In this document: in pieces, positions 7,531 through 15,200 of the stretch | Layout: every line of letters starts with the position of its first letter | Position numbering within the stretch: position 1 is the first letter of the stretch | Assembly (NCBI GenBank): GCA_019638625.1 | Contig: JAHBTK010000002.1 | Coordinates: 186,001-250,000, forward strand | Direction: 5' to 3' | Origin: Chitinophagaceae bacterium | Lineage (GTDB): Bacteria > Bacteroidota > Bacteroidia > Chitinophagales > Chitinophagaceae | DNA: 64,000 nt | Translations under genes and position numbers: made by a program | Notes under the pieces: model-generated | Database searches by the model: none | What the model was told of the DNA's origin: nothing | What the model saw: only the letters and a program-made list of their open reading frames with translations

Positions 7531-8613
7531 TTGCTTAGTTTACACAACATATCACTGGTGCAGTTCAGGAATTATGAAAACGTACACTTCTCTTTTCCAA
7601 AGAGAATTACAGGCATAGCCGGAAAAAACGGATCCGGGAAAACCAATCTGCTGGATGCTGTATATTATCTCTGCTTTACAAAAAGTTATTTTGGAAAAAC
7701 CGATCTGCAAAATGCACAGTACGGGAAAAAGGGATTCAGGGTAGGAGGCACTTTCCGCCTTGCCGAAACTTCTTCAGAAACTGTATGCATTGTAAGGGAA
7801 ACCGGCAAAAAGGAATTCACCCTCAATAATGCAGCATATGGCCGTATGGCGGAGCATATCGGCAAATTTCCCTGTGTGATGATAGCCCCGGATGATATTG
7901 CTATCATTACAGAAGGCAGTGAAGAACGACGAAAATTTATTGATTACACTATTTCGCAGATGGATGCAGCCTATCTGCAAACCCTGATTGACTATAATAA
8001 AATTCTGCAACAACGAAACAGCCTCTTGAAATTACAGGCCGATACCGGTAAAATGGATGAGGCATTGTTCCAGGTATTTTCCGATCAGTTGGTGCAGGCC
8101 GGTAATATTATTTTTAAGAAACGTACTGATTTTCTGGATGGATTTATTCCCGTTGCTGTAGCCTTATATAATGACATCTCAGGCCACCGGGAGCAGTTGG
8201 GCATACGGTATGCCAGTCCGTTGCAAAAGGGGGAGTTCGGGGAATTGCTCAGGCAGAACAAAAGCAGGGATATTTTACTGCAGCGCACCACCCAGGGAGT
8301 GCATAGAGACGACCTGGAATTCGACCTGGAAAAGATAGTCTTTAAAACCGGCGCTTCCCAGGGGCAACGTAAAAGTTTGTTATTTGCATTAAAACTGGCA
8401 GAGTTTGAAATGTTGCTGAAGGATAAAGGATTTGCACCGATATTACTCCTGGATGACGTTTTTGAGAAACTGGATGAAGAAAGGATGTTCAACCTGCTGA
8501 ACAGGGTGTGTGTGGCTAACCAGGGACAGGTTTTTATTTCAGATACTCATTATGAACGACTTAATGAATCGCTGAAAAATCTTTCTGAAGATCACGAAGT
8601 GATCCGGTTATAA
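7531..8613 (+). CDS. recF: DNA replication and repair protein RecF
   Basis: 360 residues, normal for RecF. SMC-like ATPase that loads RecA at single-strand gaps. Walker A GKNGSGKT at residues 31-38, the signature region GASQGQRKSLLFALKLAEF and Walker B PILLLDDVFEKLD near the C-terminus. A TTG start is chosen because it gives LSLHNISLVQFRNY, the family N-terminus, and because the -7 box ends 4 nt upstream. Followed after 25 bp by a DUF721 gene, a common neighbour. Confidence 0.93.
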   Translation: MLSLHNISLVQFRNYENVHFSFPKRITGIAGKNGSGKTNLLDAVYYLCFTKSYFGKTDLQNAQYGKKGFRVGGTFRLAETSSETVCIVRETGKKEFTLNNAAYGRMAEHIGKFPCVMIAPDDIAIITEGSEERRKFIDYTISQMDAAYLQTLIDYNKILQQRNSLLKLQADTGKMDEALFQVFSDQLVQAGNIIFKKRTDFLDGFIPVAVALYNDISGHREQLGIRYASPLQKGEFGELLRQNKSRDILLQRTTQGVHRDDLEFDLEKIVFKTGASQGQRKSLLFALKLAEFEMLLKDKGFAPILLLDDVFEKLDEERMFNLLNRVCVANQGQVFISDTHYERLNESLKNLSEDHEVIRL

Positions 8614-8626
8614 TCATTTCTCTTCT

Positions 8627-8634
8627 TACCTTAG
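8627..8634 (+). promoter_or_regulatory. -7-like box 4 nt before the DUF721 gene
   Basis: TACCTTAG differs from TAnnTTTG at one base; CATC then leads to ATG 8639. It suggests a separate start for this gene in addition to read-through from recF. Confidence 0.35.
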
Positions 8635-8638
8635 CATC

Positions 8639-8920
8639 ATGGGTGAGTATTCAATGGGCGATGCTTTAAAAGTTTTCCTGCAAAAAAGCCGTTTAAAAGG
8701 AAGCATACAATCTTTACAGATCGCAGATGTATGGGAACAACTCATGGGCAAAACCATTGCCCGCTATACAGACAAAATTCAGATCATCAACCACACCCTT
8801 TTTATTACTACCTCTGTAGCGCCCCTTAAAAACGAACTGCTGTACCAGAAAGAAAAGATCATTCAACGGGTGAACGAAGCTTTTGGAGAAAACCTTGTCC
8901 GGGAAGTCGTGATCCGCTGA
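8639..8920 (+). CDS. DUF721 (DciA-like) protein
   Basis: 93 residues. The pattern LKVFLQKSRLKG, then VWEQLMGKTIARYTDKI, then NHTLFITTSVAPLKNELLYQKEKIIQRVNEAFGE is the compact DUF721 fold shared with DciA, the helicase-operating protein of many bacteria. Role in replication is inferred from the family and from the recF neighbour. It ends in VREVVIR as relatives do. Confidence 0.85.
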   Translation: MGEYSMGDALKVFLQKSRLKGSIQSLQIADVWEQLMGKTIARYTDKIQIINHTLFITTSVAPLKNELLYQKEKIIQRVNEAFGENLVREVVIR

Positions 8921-9050
8921 GCACTGCATACACTAACTTTTTATCAACTTCTGTTACCATATCTCAAAAAAGATTCCCAGCTTTTTATCTAAATATATCA
9001 GTGCCAGCCAATTACCCAAATGCACCGGTTGCCGGTAAAATGGCGGTAAT

Positions 9051-9060
9051 CGTGATCACG
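9051..9060. promoter_or_regulatory. Perfect 10-bp palindrome upstream of the OmpA-family gene
   Basis: CGTGATCACG lies 26 bp before the GTG start at 9086. It could be an operator half-pair or chance; no second copy was found in the window. Confidence 0.2.
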
Positions 9061-9085
9061 TTATATATGGAGAAAAGCATATCCG

Positions 9086-10693
9086 GTGAAAACAATTTTA
9101 CTATTACCTTTTTTATTGCTGCTGACCGGCCTTGTGGTTGCGCAGCCGCTGGCTGATACTACCGTTAAACTGATTCCACAGAAGGAAAACATCATTACGG
9201 AATCCACCATTGTTAAAGTGCAAAACCTGGGGACGAAAGTCAATTCCGTTCTTCCTGAACTCAGACCTACGGTATCTGCAGATGGTAACCTGTTATTTTT
9301 TATTTGCGAAAATCATCCTGCCAACACCAAATACCGGGCTGTTCCCAATGCCCAGGATATCTGGTATTCGGTAAGGGATAGCCTGGGAAACTGGGGAGAA
9401 GCCGTGCATATGGAGTACCCGCTGAACATGGTCCACTACAATGCGGTGTACTGGGTATCGCCCGATAAAAACAAGATACTGATACGCGGGGCCTATGATA
9501 AGGGTGCTTTCTTAGGCAAAGGAGTCAGTATGTGTGTGATGCAGAAAGACAGTACCTGGAGCATGCCGGATCAACTGCCTATCAAAAATTATTATAAGTA
9601 CGATCGCGGCCGTAATTCCGGCGCCACCATGAGTCATGATGGCAAAACCCTGCTATTGTATATGACGCCCAAAGAAGGCAGTCCGTACAATGATATTTAT
9701 GTATGCTTTCTTACGCCTGAAGGATATTGGAGTGAACCCAAATCAATCGGTAAAAAAATAAACCTACCGGATTATGATGAAATGACGCCCTACCTGGCAG
9801 CGGACGGTGTCACCATGTATTTCAGCAGCGATCGCCCGGGCGGGCTGGGCGACAACGATATATGGATGACAAAACGGCTTGATAAAACCTGGACGAAATG
9901 GAGCGACCCGGTAAACCTCGGCAGTCCTATCAATACCGACGGCTGGGATGCTTTTTTCACACTTGATGCCGGGGGAGAATATGCCTATCTTACTACCTAC
10001 GATAATACATACGGGGAAAGCGATGTGGTGAAGGTCGCACTGCTGGAGGAAGAAAAACCCGATCCTGTGGTACTGGTGAGCGGTAATGTATACAACGCAA
10101 AAACCAGACAACCTATCGCTGCTTCACTGGTATATGAAATCCTGCCTGATGGTACGGAAGCAGGCAATGGCCTGGCAAGCCCGATAGATGGTTCGTTTAA
10201 AATCGTATTACCCTACGACAGGAACTATATGATCAGGGCAACTTCTGATAAATTCTTTGCGCAGTCTGAAAACCTCAACCTGGATTCCCTGATAAAAGAG
10301 GGGTATAAGGAAATTCATAAGGACCTCTACCTGGTGCCGATAGAGATCGGGCAGGTAGTCCGTTTAAACAACGTGTTCTTCGATTTTGATAAATGGGACC
10401 TGCGGCCGGAGTCCTTCATTGAGTTGGACAGAGTAGTAAAGTTGCTTGATGAAAATCCTGCGATAGAAATAGAACTCAGCGCTCATACAGATAGTAAAGG
10501 CTCTGATGAGTACAACTATACACTGAGTGATAACCGTGCCCGTTCCGTATTGAACTATATCGTATCCAAAGGCATAGCGCCTGCCAGGCTGATATCCAAA
10601 GGCTATGGCGAGATGAAACCTGTGGCTACCAATGAGACAGACGAAGGAAGACAGTTGAACAGGAGAGTAGAGTTCACCATATTGAAGAATTAA
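9086..10693 (+). CDS. OmpA-family protein with PD40 propeller
   Basis: 535 residues from a GTG start; the ATG at 9067 is out of frame. Signal peptide 1-20; a beta-propeller of PD40/WD40-like repeats about 50-320 (repeated motifs such as PYLAADGVTMYFSSDRPGG and GATMSHDGKTLLLYM); a carboxypeptidase-regulatory-like domain about 325-410; and a C-terminal OmpA peptidoglycan-binding domain about 430-535 (FFDFDKWDLRPES, SAHTDSKGSDEYN, RAxSVLNY, GYGEMKPVATN). Such proteins tether the outer membrane to the cell wall; in Bacteroidota they occur with gliding/T9SS and other envelope systems. No T9SS genes are nearby. Confidence 0.88.
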   Translation: MKTILLLPFLLLLTGLVVAQPLADTTVKLIPQKENIITESTIVKVQNLGTKVNSVLPELRPTVSADGNLLFFICENHPANTKYRAVPNAQDIWYSVRDSLGNWGEAVHMEYPLNMVHYNAVYWVSPDKNKILIRGAYDKGAFLGKGVSMCVMQKDSTWSMPDQLPIKNYYKYDRGRNSGATMSHDGKTLLLYMTPKEGSPYNDIYVCFLTPEGYWSEPKSIGKKINLPDYDEMTPYLAADGVTMYFSSDRPGGLGDNDIWMTKRLDKTWTKWSDPVNLGSPINTDGWDAFFTLDAGGEYAYLTTYDNTYGESDVVKVALLEEEKPDPVVLVSGNVYNAKTRQPIAASLVYEILPDGTEAGNGLASPIDGSFKIVLPYDRNYMIRATSDKFFAQSENLNLDSLIKEGYKEIHKDLYLVPIEIGQVVRLNNVFFDFDKWDLRPESFIELDRVVKLLDENPAIEIELSAHTDSKGSDEYNYTLSDNRARSVLNYIVSKGIAPARLISKGYGEMKPVATNETDEGRQLNRRVEFTILKN

Positions 10694-10705
10694 ACCTCGT
10701 TAAAC

Positions 10706-10746
10706 CTCACAGGTTTTAGACCTCTGAGGTTTTTGAAACCTGTGAG
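10706..10746. terminator. Nested hairpin between convergent genes (repeat-like)
   Basis: Outer arms CTCACAGGTTT (10706-10716) and AAACCTGTGAG (10736-10746) are perfectly complementary. Inside is a second hairpin ACCTC-T-GAGGT (10720-10730). The element lies between the OmpA-family gene and hpf, which converge, and could end transcription in both directions. The cruciform-like nested form resembles dispersed intergenic repeats of Bacteroidota. Confidence 0.65.
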
Positions 10747-10754
10747 ACTTAATT

Positions 10755-11099
10755 TTATGCCTTCTTAGCCGCCACTTTCCTGTTTGGACTGTTTCGTTTC
10801 CTTGCAGCCTGCAACTGGGTTTTCCTGATGCGGAGCCTTCTCTTGGCGGCATCTGCCGCTTTAAGAACAGCATCTTCAAAAATGGTGGAGGAAACTTTGA
10901 TATACTCATCCTTGCCCGGTACCCTGATATTCAGGGTACAGTTCACTATCTCCCTGCTCCCCCTGGTCTCGTTAAGCATAGTAACCTCTATCTCCTGTAT
11001 ATCCTTATAATACCGGTCAAGCGGGCTCAGCTTTTTGGTAATAAATTCCTTCAACGAGGGGCTTAATTTATGCCCCGGGGATTCGATACGAAACTTCAT
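10755..11099 (-). CDS. hpf: Ribosome hibernation-promoting factor, HPF/YfiA family
   Basis: 114 residues, short form. Binds the 30S subunit of idle ribosomes. The S30AE fold is recognised by KFRIESPGHKLSPSLKEFITKKLSPLDRYY, the internal IEVTMLNET and NIRVPGKDEYIKVSSTIFEDAVLKAAD. The tail is very basic (RNSPNRKVAAKKA). The start at MKFRIES matches the family; a start 51 bp upstream would lie beside the -7 box at 11126. An Fnr-like site lies upstream, shared with rrf2, so control by oxygen is possible. Confidence 0.88.
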   Translation of the reverse strand: MKFRIESPGHKLSPSLKEFITKKLSPLDRYYKDIQEIEVTMLNETRGSREIVNCTLNIRVPGKDEYIKVSSTIFEDAVLKAADAAKRRLRIRKTQLQAARKRNSPNRKVAAKKA

Positions 11100-11125
11100 A
11101 TTCCTGTGTTTTAATGTATAACGCT

Positions 11126-11133
11126 CAAAAGTA
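11126..11133 (-). promoter_or_regulatory. -7 box for hpf
   Basis: On the minus strand TACTTTTG matches TAnnTTTG. Its expected transcription start is about 11121, which places the Fnr-like site at 11176-11191 near -62, a class I activator position. Confidence 0.4.
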
Positions 11134-11175
11134 GCGATTAACAACATCATAAGGCTGATTGGTGCAATCCGCCTT

Positions 11176-11191
11176 AATGACCTTGATCATT
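11176..11191. promoter_or_regulatory. Fnr/Crp-type palindrome between hpf and rrf2
   Basis: AATGA-CCTTGA-TCATT. The core ATGAC-N4-ATCAT fits the Fnr layout TTGAT-N4-ATCAA with changes in the outer bases, and it matches the site upstream of the nos operon (TTATGA-CTTAGA-TCATAA) in ATGACnTnGATCAT. A Crp/Fnr gene lies 7 kb downstream. Confidence 0.5.
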
Positions 11192-11219
11192 TAAGATAAT
11201 GATAAAACGCTATCTACCC

Positions 11220-11247
11220 AAATAAAAGACTTTTTTATCTTTTATTT
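11220..11247. promoter_or_regulatory. Perfect 10-bp inverted repeat, probable Rrf2 operator
   Basis: AAATAAAAGA (11220-11229) and TCTTTTATTT (11238-11247) flank an 8-bp AT-rich spacer. It lies just upstream of the likely -7 box of rrf2 (TATCTTTA, 11261-11268), where a repressor would block RNA polymerase. A related half-site AAATAAAGGA occurs at 11730-11739 before the next gene. Confidence 0.5.
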
Positions 11248-11285
11248 GACGCCGTTTTGTTATCTTTACACCGTAAAGGAAAAAG

Positions 11286-11717
11286 ATGTTTTCGAAAACT
11301 TGCGAATACGCTATCCGGGCAATGATTTTTATAGCTCAAAAAGCAAAAAGCGGAGGAAAGGTGGGTATTAAGGATATTGCAAAAGGTATAGACTCTCCTG
11401 AATATTTTATAGCGAAAATACTACAGGAACTGAGCAGGAAAGGACTCGTACAGTCAACAAAAGGGCCCAATGGGGGATTCTACCTGGATAAAAGCGCCAT
11501 GAAAAACTCGCTGGCGGATATTGTAAAAGCAGTGGATGGAGAGGGCATATTCCTCGGTTGCGGATTAGGCCTGAAACAATGTTCAGAGTCACACCCCTGT
11601 CCTATCCACCACGAATTCAAGACCATCCGGAAACAATTGGGGCAAATGCTGGAAAAAGCCAAAGTAGGCGCGTTTACAGAAGAGCTGGAAAACAGCCTGA
11701 CGTTTTTGAAAAGATAG
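11286..11717 (+). CDS. Rrf2-family Fe-S transcription regulator (NsrR/IscR type)
   Basis: 143 residues. Winged helix at the N-terminus (MFSKTCEYAIRAMIFIAQ, then EYFIAKILQELSRKGLVQSTKGPNGGFYL) and three cysteines, Cys92, Cys99 and Cys105 (GCGLGLKQC then PCPIHH), in the arrangement used by NsrR and IscR to bind a Fe-S cluster. Family members sense NO or Fe-S status. It heads the NO/N2O island and is followed after 46 bp by the CcoN-like gene, so it probably controls that operon and itself. Confidence 0.9.
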   Translation: MFSKTCEYAIRAMIFIAQKAKSGGKVGIKDIAKGIDSPEYFIAKILQELSRKGLVQSTKGPNGGFYLDKSAMKNSLADIVKAVDGEGIFLGCGLGLKQCSESHPCPIHHEFKTIRKQLGQMLEKAKVGAFTEELENSLTFLKR

Positions 11718-11729
11718 TTTTTTTTGTCT

Positions 11730-11739
11730 AAATAAAGGA
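11730..11739 (+). promoter_or_regulatory. Possible Rrf2 half-site before the CcoN-like gene
   Basis: AAATAAAGGA matches the rrf2 operator arm AAATAAAAGA at 9 of 10 positions and lies 24 bp before ATG 11764. No paired arm is obvious, so this is weak. Confidence 0.25.
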
Positions 11740-11763
11740 TAAAAAGGTATTAATATCTCATAT

Positions 11764-13887
11764 ATGAAAATACCGTTTAGCTTATCAATACTTATGCTTG
11801 TTGCTGGGGTTTACCCGGCAACCGGGCAGACGATGAGTCCTTCGGATTTCACTTTCCATTCGGCAAAAACGTGGATCATACTGGCATTTATCATAACCAT
11901 AATATTACTGGTGGCATCTGTAGCGCTCAGGGAAAAGGTAGCCGCTCTGCGGAAGCATTACAGGATAAAGAGAAAAGAAGAGAACAGAACGGAACTGGAG
12001 GATTATATACACCATCTCAACAGCAGCCAGATTGAAACGATATTAAAATGCAGAGGGAAAAAGAAAGTTGCCAACCTGCCTGTAGTCTTTATCTTCCTGC
12101 TGGGTATTCTGAATGTAAATATAGCAGCAGCTCAATCCGGAAACAGGTCTTTATTGGGAGAAGGCGGGATTATTATTACCCTCATTCTTGTTTTGGTACC
12201 GATTCTGGTGGGACTTTTCCTGTTGTTCATCAAAATAACCAATGCCCTGAACAGGCAAAAAAACGAGCTGCGTTTGAAAGAAGCCGAGAAACTATCGGAC
12301 TACCTGAAAGAATTACCCGAAGAAGCGGATACAGCATTAAAAAAGAGGAAGGCTGCATTAGACTACTCTCTTACCCATTCTGAGTTATCAGGCAATCAGC
12401 CGGCTGAAGATGTAAAGGGTTTACTAAACATCAACAGGTCAGCCGGCCTGCCTGTTGTTGCCGTTAAAAAGAAAGCATTACCACGTCCGCATATAGACCC
12501 GGCATTATCCAGGCTGGTGCTGTGGTACCTGGCATGCGCCACTTTCTGGCTGCTGTTCGGTACCACTGTGGGAGAGTATATCGGTATCAAATTCGTAGCA
12601 CCGGATGCAGACCACCTGAGTTGGTTAAGCTTTGGAAGATTAAGACCGGTGCATACCAACTCCGTATTCTGGGGATGGGCTTCACTGGGTATGCTGGGAC
12701 TGGGTTACTATGTAGTTCCGCGTGTAAGCAATGCCCCGCTGGCAAGTATGAAAATGGCCTGGTGGGCATTGTATCTCATCAATGCGGCTGTTATTGCCGG
12801 CACCATCTGCCTGATGGTGGGCATCAATAACGGAGGCGGCGAATACAGGGAGTATATCTGGCCGGTGATGTTGTTGTTTGGAGTGGGGCTCGGTCTTACC
12901 CTGATGAATTATATCCGCACCATTGCAAAACGAACTACCCGGGAAATATACATATCCAACTGGTACATCGTGGCTGCCGTCATCTTCACGATCGTAATTT
13001 CGCTGGCAGCCTACATTCCTTACTGGCAGAATGGGTTGGGAGAAACAATTATACAGGGATATTATATGCACCAGGGCGTAGGTATGTGGTTCATGCTTTT
13101 TACACTCGGTATCGTGTACTACTTTTTACCACAACAACTGAATAAACCAATCTACTCTTATAGCCTGGGTATACTTGCTTTCTGGACGCAAATACTGTTT
13201 TATACGCTTATTGGAACACACCATTTTGTATTCAGTTCTATTCCATGGTGGCTTCAAACAGTGGCTATTGTGGGTAGTGCCGGTATGGCCATCCCGGTAA
13301 TTGCGGGCACTACTAACTTCCTTATGACCTTCAAGGGAGCATGGTATAAAATAAACGACAGTTACACATTACCATTTTTCCTGGTAGGCATCATATTTTA
13401 TTTTACGGGTTCCATGCAGGGTACCGCTGAAGCTTTCCGCTTCACCAACCTTATCTGGCATTTTACTGACTTTACGGTTGCCCATTCGCATCTTACCATG
13501 TATGGCATCATTTGTTTCTTTTTATGGGCATGTATATATGCGGTAGTACCCCGTCTTACCGGCAGGGAGGCGCCACAGATTACCATCGGCGCGCATTTCT
13601 GGCTGGCATTGATAGGGCTGCTGTTTTATTCTATTCCGCTGATGTATGGCGGTACGCTCAGGGGAATGATGTGGCTGGAAGGAAAACCCTTTATTGAAAG
13701 CGTAACTATGATGGCGCCCTACTGGTTGTGGCGGGCCATAGGCGGCAGCCTCATGTGGCTATCACATTTATTTTTTGCTTATAACATATACAAGATGCTT
13801 ACCAGCAAATACACTGTGGACATCAGGGAAGCGGCTATCAGGAAACTGCAGGAGCAAACGAATATGGAGTCGTCGCCGGTAACATAA
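11764..13887 (+). CDS. C-family haem-copper oxidase subunit I (CcoN-like) with duplicated N-terminal extension
   Basis: 707 residues, against about 475 for ordinary CcoN. From about residue 245 it follows CcoN: low-spin haem His297 in FGRLRPVHTN, His436 in MHQGVG, Tyr480, the pair His486-His487 in GTHHFVF, and His574/His576 in AHSH. The spacings 436-480-486/487-574/576 equal those I recall for Pseudomonas stutzeri CcoN (207-251-257/258-345/347). The FeB-binding Glu of NorB is absent, so the site looks like an oxidase. Residues 1-100 and 101-185 each carry a signal-peptide-like segment, a membrane helix and a charged helix, as if duplicated. Inner-membrane terminal oxygen (or NO) reductase. 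Confidence 0.85.
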   Translation: MKIPFSLSILMLVAGVYPATGQTMSPSDFTFHSAKTWIILAFIITIILLVASVALREKVAALRKHYRIKRKEENRTELEDYIHHLNSSQIETILKCRGKKKVANLPVVFIFLLGILNVNIAAAQSGNRSLLGEGGIIITLILVLVPILVGLFLLFIKITNALNRQKNELRLKEAEKLSDYLKELPEEADTALKKRKAALDYSLTHSELSGNQPAEDVKGLLNINRSAGLPVVAVKKKALPRPHIDPALSRLVLWYLACATFWLLFGTTVGEYIGIKFVAPDADHLSWLSFGRLRPVHTNSVFWGWASLGMLGLGYYVVPRVSNAPLASMKMAWWALYLINAAVIAGTICLMVGINNGGGEYREYIWPVMLLFGVGLGLTLMNYIRTIAKRTTREIYISNWYIVAAVIFTIVISLAAYIPYWQNGLGETIIQGYYMHQGVGMWFMLFTLGIVYYFLPQQLNKPIYSYSLGILAFWTQILFYTLIGTHHFVFSSIPWWLQTVAIVGSAGMAIPVIAGTTNFLMTFKGAWYKINDSYTLPFFLVGIIFYFTGSMQGTAEAFRFTNLIWHFTDFTVAHSHLTMYGIICFFLWACIYAVVPRLTGREAPQITIGAHFWLALIGLLFYSIPLMYGGTLRGMMWLEGKPFIESVTMMAPYWLWRAIGGSLMWLSHLFFAYNIYKMLTSKYTVDIREAAIRKLQEQTNMESSPVT

Positions 13888-13904
13888 AACGAAAGAAAAT
13901 ATTC

Positions 13905-14906
13905 ATGAAGTTTTTTGATAATCATAAAAAACTATTCGGTACAGCCACCATCATGTTTGTGGGATTAACATTGCTGGTGGCCATTATACCGGCCATCAAC
14001 AATCAGCAAAAAAATCGCCCCCTGCCGGATGCGGAAGAAATGAGCCCTGAAGCGGTGAAGGGAAAAGTGGTATTCATAGCAAACGGCTGCGTAGCCTGCC
14101 ATACACAACAGGTACGAAATGTGGAAATGGATAAGACCTGGGGAAGTCGCCCGGGATTGCCTGCCGATTATGCGGGAATTAAACGCACTGATTTCTGGCG
14201 AAACACCGCTACATTGATGGGAACCGAACGCACCGGACCCGATCTTACCGACATAGGAAACAGGCAGCCCAGCCTGGACTGGAACCTCGTTCACTTATAC
14301 AACCCGCGTATCGTGGTGAAAGAATCCGTTATGCCGGCCTACCCATGGTTGTTTACCACCAGGGAGCAGGCGTCCGCATCCGATGTTGTTGTAAATGTTC
14401 CGGAAGCATATAAAAAAGGGAAAGAGGGAACGGTAGTGGCTACAGAAGACGCCCTTCACCTTGTGGCATACCTGCAGTTTTTAAAACAAACACCTTTACC
14501 AGGAAACAATGCTCCTGAATTCCTGTACACAAGAGAGGGTAAAGAAACGGTTGGTTCGGGAAATACACCCGGGGAGATGGATGGCAAAGCGCTGTATATA
14601 GCCAATTGCCAGGCTTGCCACCAGGCCAACGGAGAAGGATTGCCGGGCGCTTTCCCTCCTTTAAAAGGAAGTAGCATTGTAACCGGAAATAACCTGCAGT
14701 TGTATGTGGATATCATACTGAATGGATATGATGCCCGACCGGAATATGGCGCCATGGCCCCGGTAGGCGCCAACCTGGGATGGACAGAACATGAAGTGGC
14801 TGCCATCATCAATTACGAAAGAAGCAACTGGGGAAATGACGGCGAAAAAGTAAGTCCTGAAGAGATTAAAGAAATAATGGAGTTTATACAACAACAAACA
14901 AAATAA
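13905..14906 (+). CDS. Membrane-anchored di-haem cytochrome c, CcoO/CcoP-type
   Basis: 333 residues. One N-terminal membrane anchor (about 12-30), then a CcoO-like domain with haem motif CVACH (62-66) followed by TWGSRPGLPADYAG and TGPDLTDIGNR and the axial-Met region SVMPAYPW. A second cytochrome domain has CQACH (235-239) and a Met ligand in YGAMAPVG. It therefore combines the roles of CcoO and CcoP in one chain. It starts 17 bp after the CcoN-like gene and should deliver electrons to it from the periplasmic side. Confidence 0.9.
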   Translation: MKFFDNHKKLFGTATIMFVGLTLLVAIIPAINNQQKNRPLPDAEEMSPEAVKGKVVFIANGCVACHTQQVRNVEMDKTWGSRPGLPADYAGIKRTDFWRNTATLMGTERTGPDLTDIGNRQPSLDWNLVHLYNPRIVVKESVMPAYPWLFTTREQASASDVVVNVPEAYKKGKEGTVVATEDALHLVAYLQFLKQTPLPGNNAPEFLYTREGKETVGSGNTPGEMDGKALYIANCQACHQANGEGLPGAFPPLKGSSIVTGNNLQLYVDIILNGYDARPEYGAMAPVGANLGWTEHEVAAIINYERSNWGNDGEKVSPEEIKEIMEFIQQQTK

Positions 14907-14938
14907 CTACGAAGCTCACGATCAAACAAAACCAATAT

Positions 14939-15199
14939 ATGAAAAAAGCTGCCTTTACCATATTGTTTTTGATGATAGCGGTGTTTTCGATGGCATGCCC
15001 GGTATGCGAAAGAAACCAACCGGCAGTACTGAAGGGAATTTCGCATGGAACAGGGCCTGAAACCAAATGGGATTATATAGCCATATGGACAACTACGGCG
15101 ATTGTGCTGTACACTTTGTATTATTCCGTGAAATGGTTGATATCCCCCGGTGAAAAATCAGAAAATCATATTAAACGGGTGATCCTAAATAACGAATAA
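14939..15199 (+). CDS. Small membrane protein with CPVC motif
   Basis: 86 residues. A signal-like first helix ends at a Cys pair, CPVC (residues 20-23) with a nearby CER, then a second membrane helix about 46-66 and a basic tail. CxxC right after the membrane suggests thiol/disulfide chemistry or copper/haem handling for the adjacent oxidase, but this is inference. The first helix could also be a lipoprotein signal (SMAC). No family recognised; located between the cytochrome c and the Ig-like subunit. Confidence 0.75.
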   Translation: MKKAAFTILFLMIAVFSMACPVCERNQPAVLKGISHGTGPETKWDYIAIWTTTAIVLYTLYYSVKWLISPGEKSENHIKRVILNNE

Positions 15200-15200
15200 G

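Noticed and set aside
11764..13887. Classical NO reductase large subunit (norB/cNOR or qNOR)
   Set aside because: The helix motifs and spacings follow CcoN, the active-site Tyr is present, and the FeB-binding Glu four residues after the helix-VI His is Gly here.
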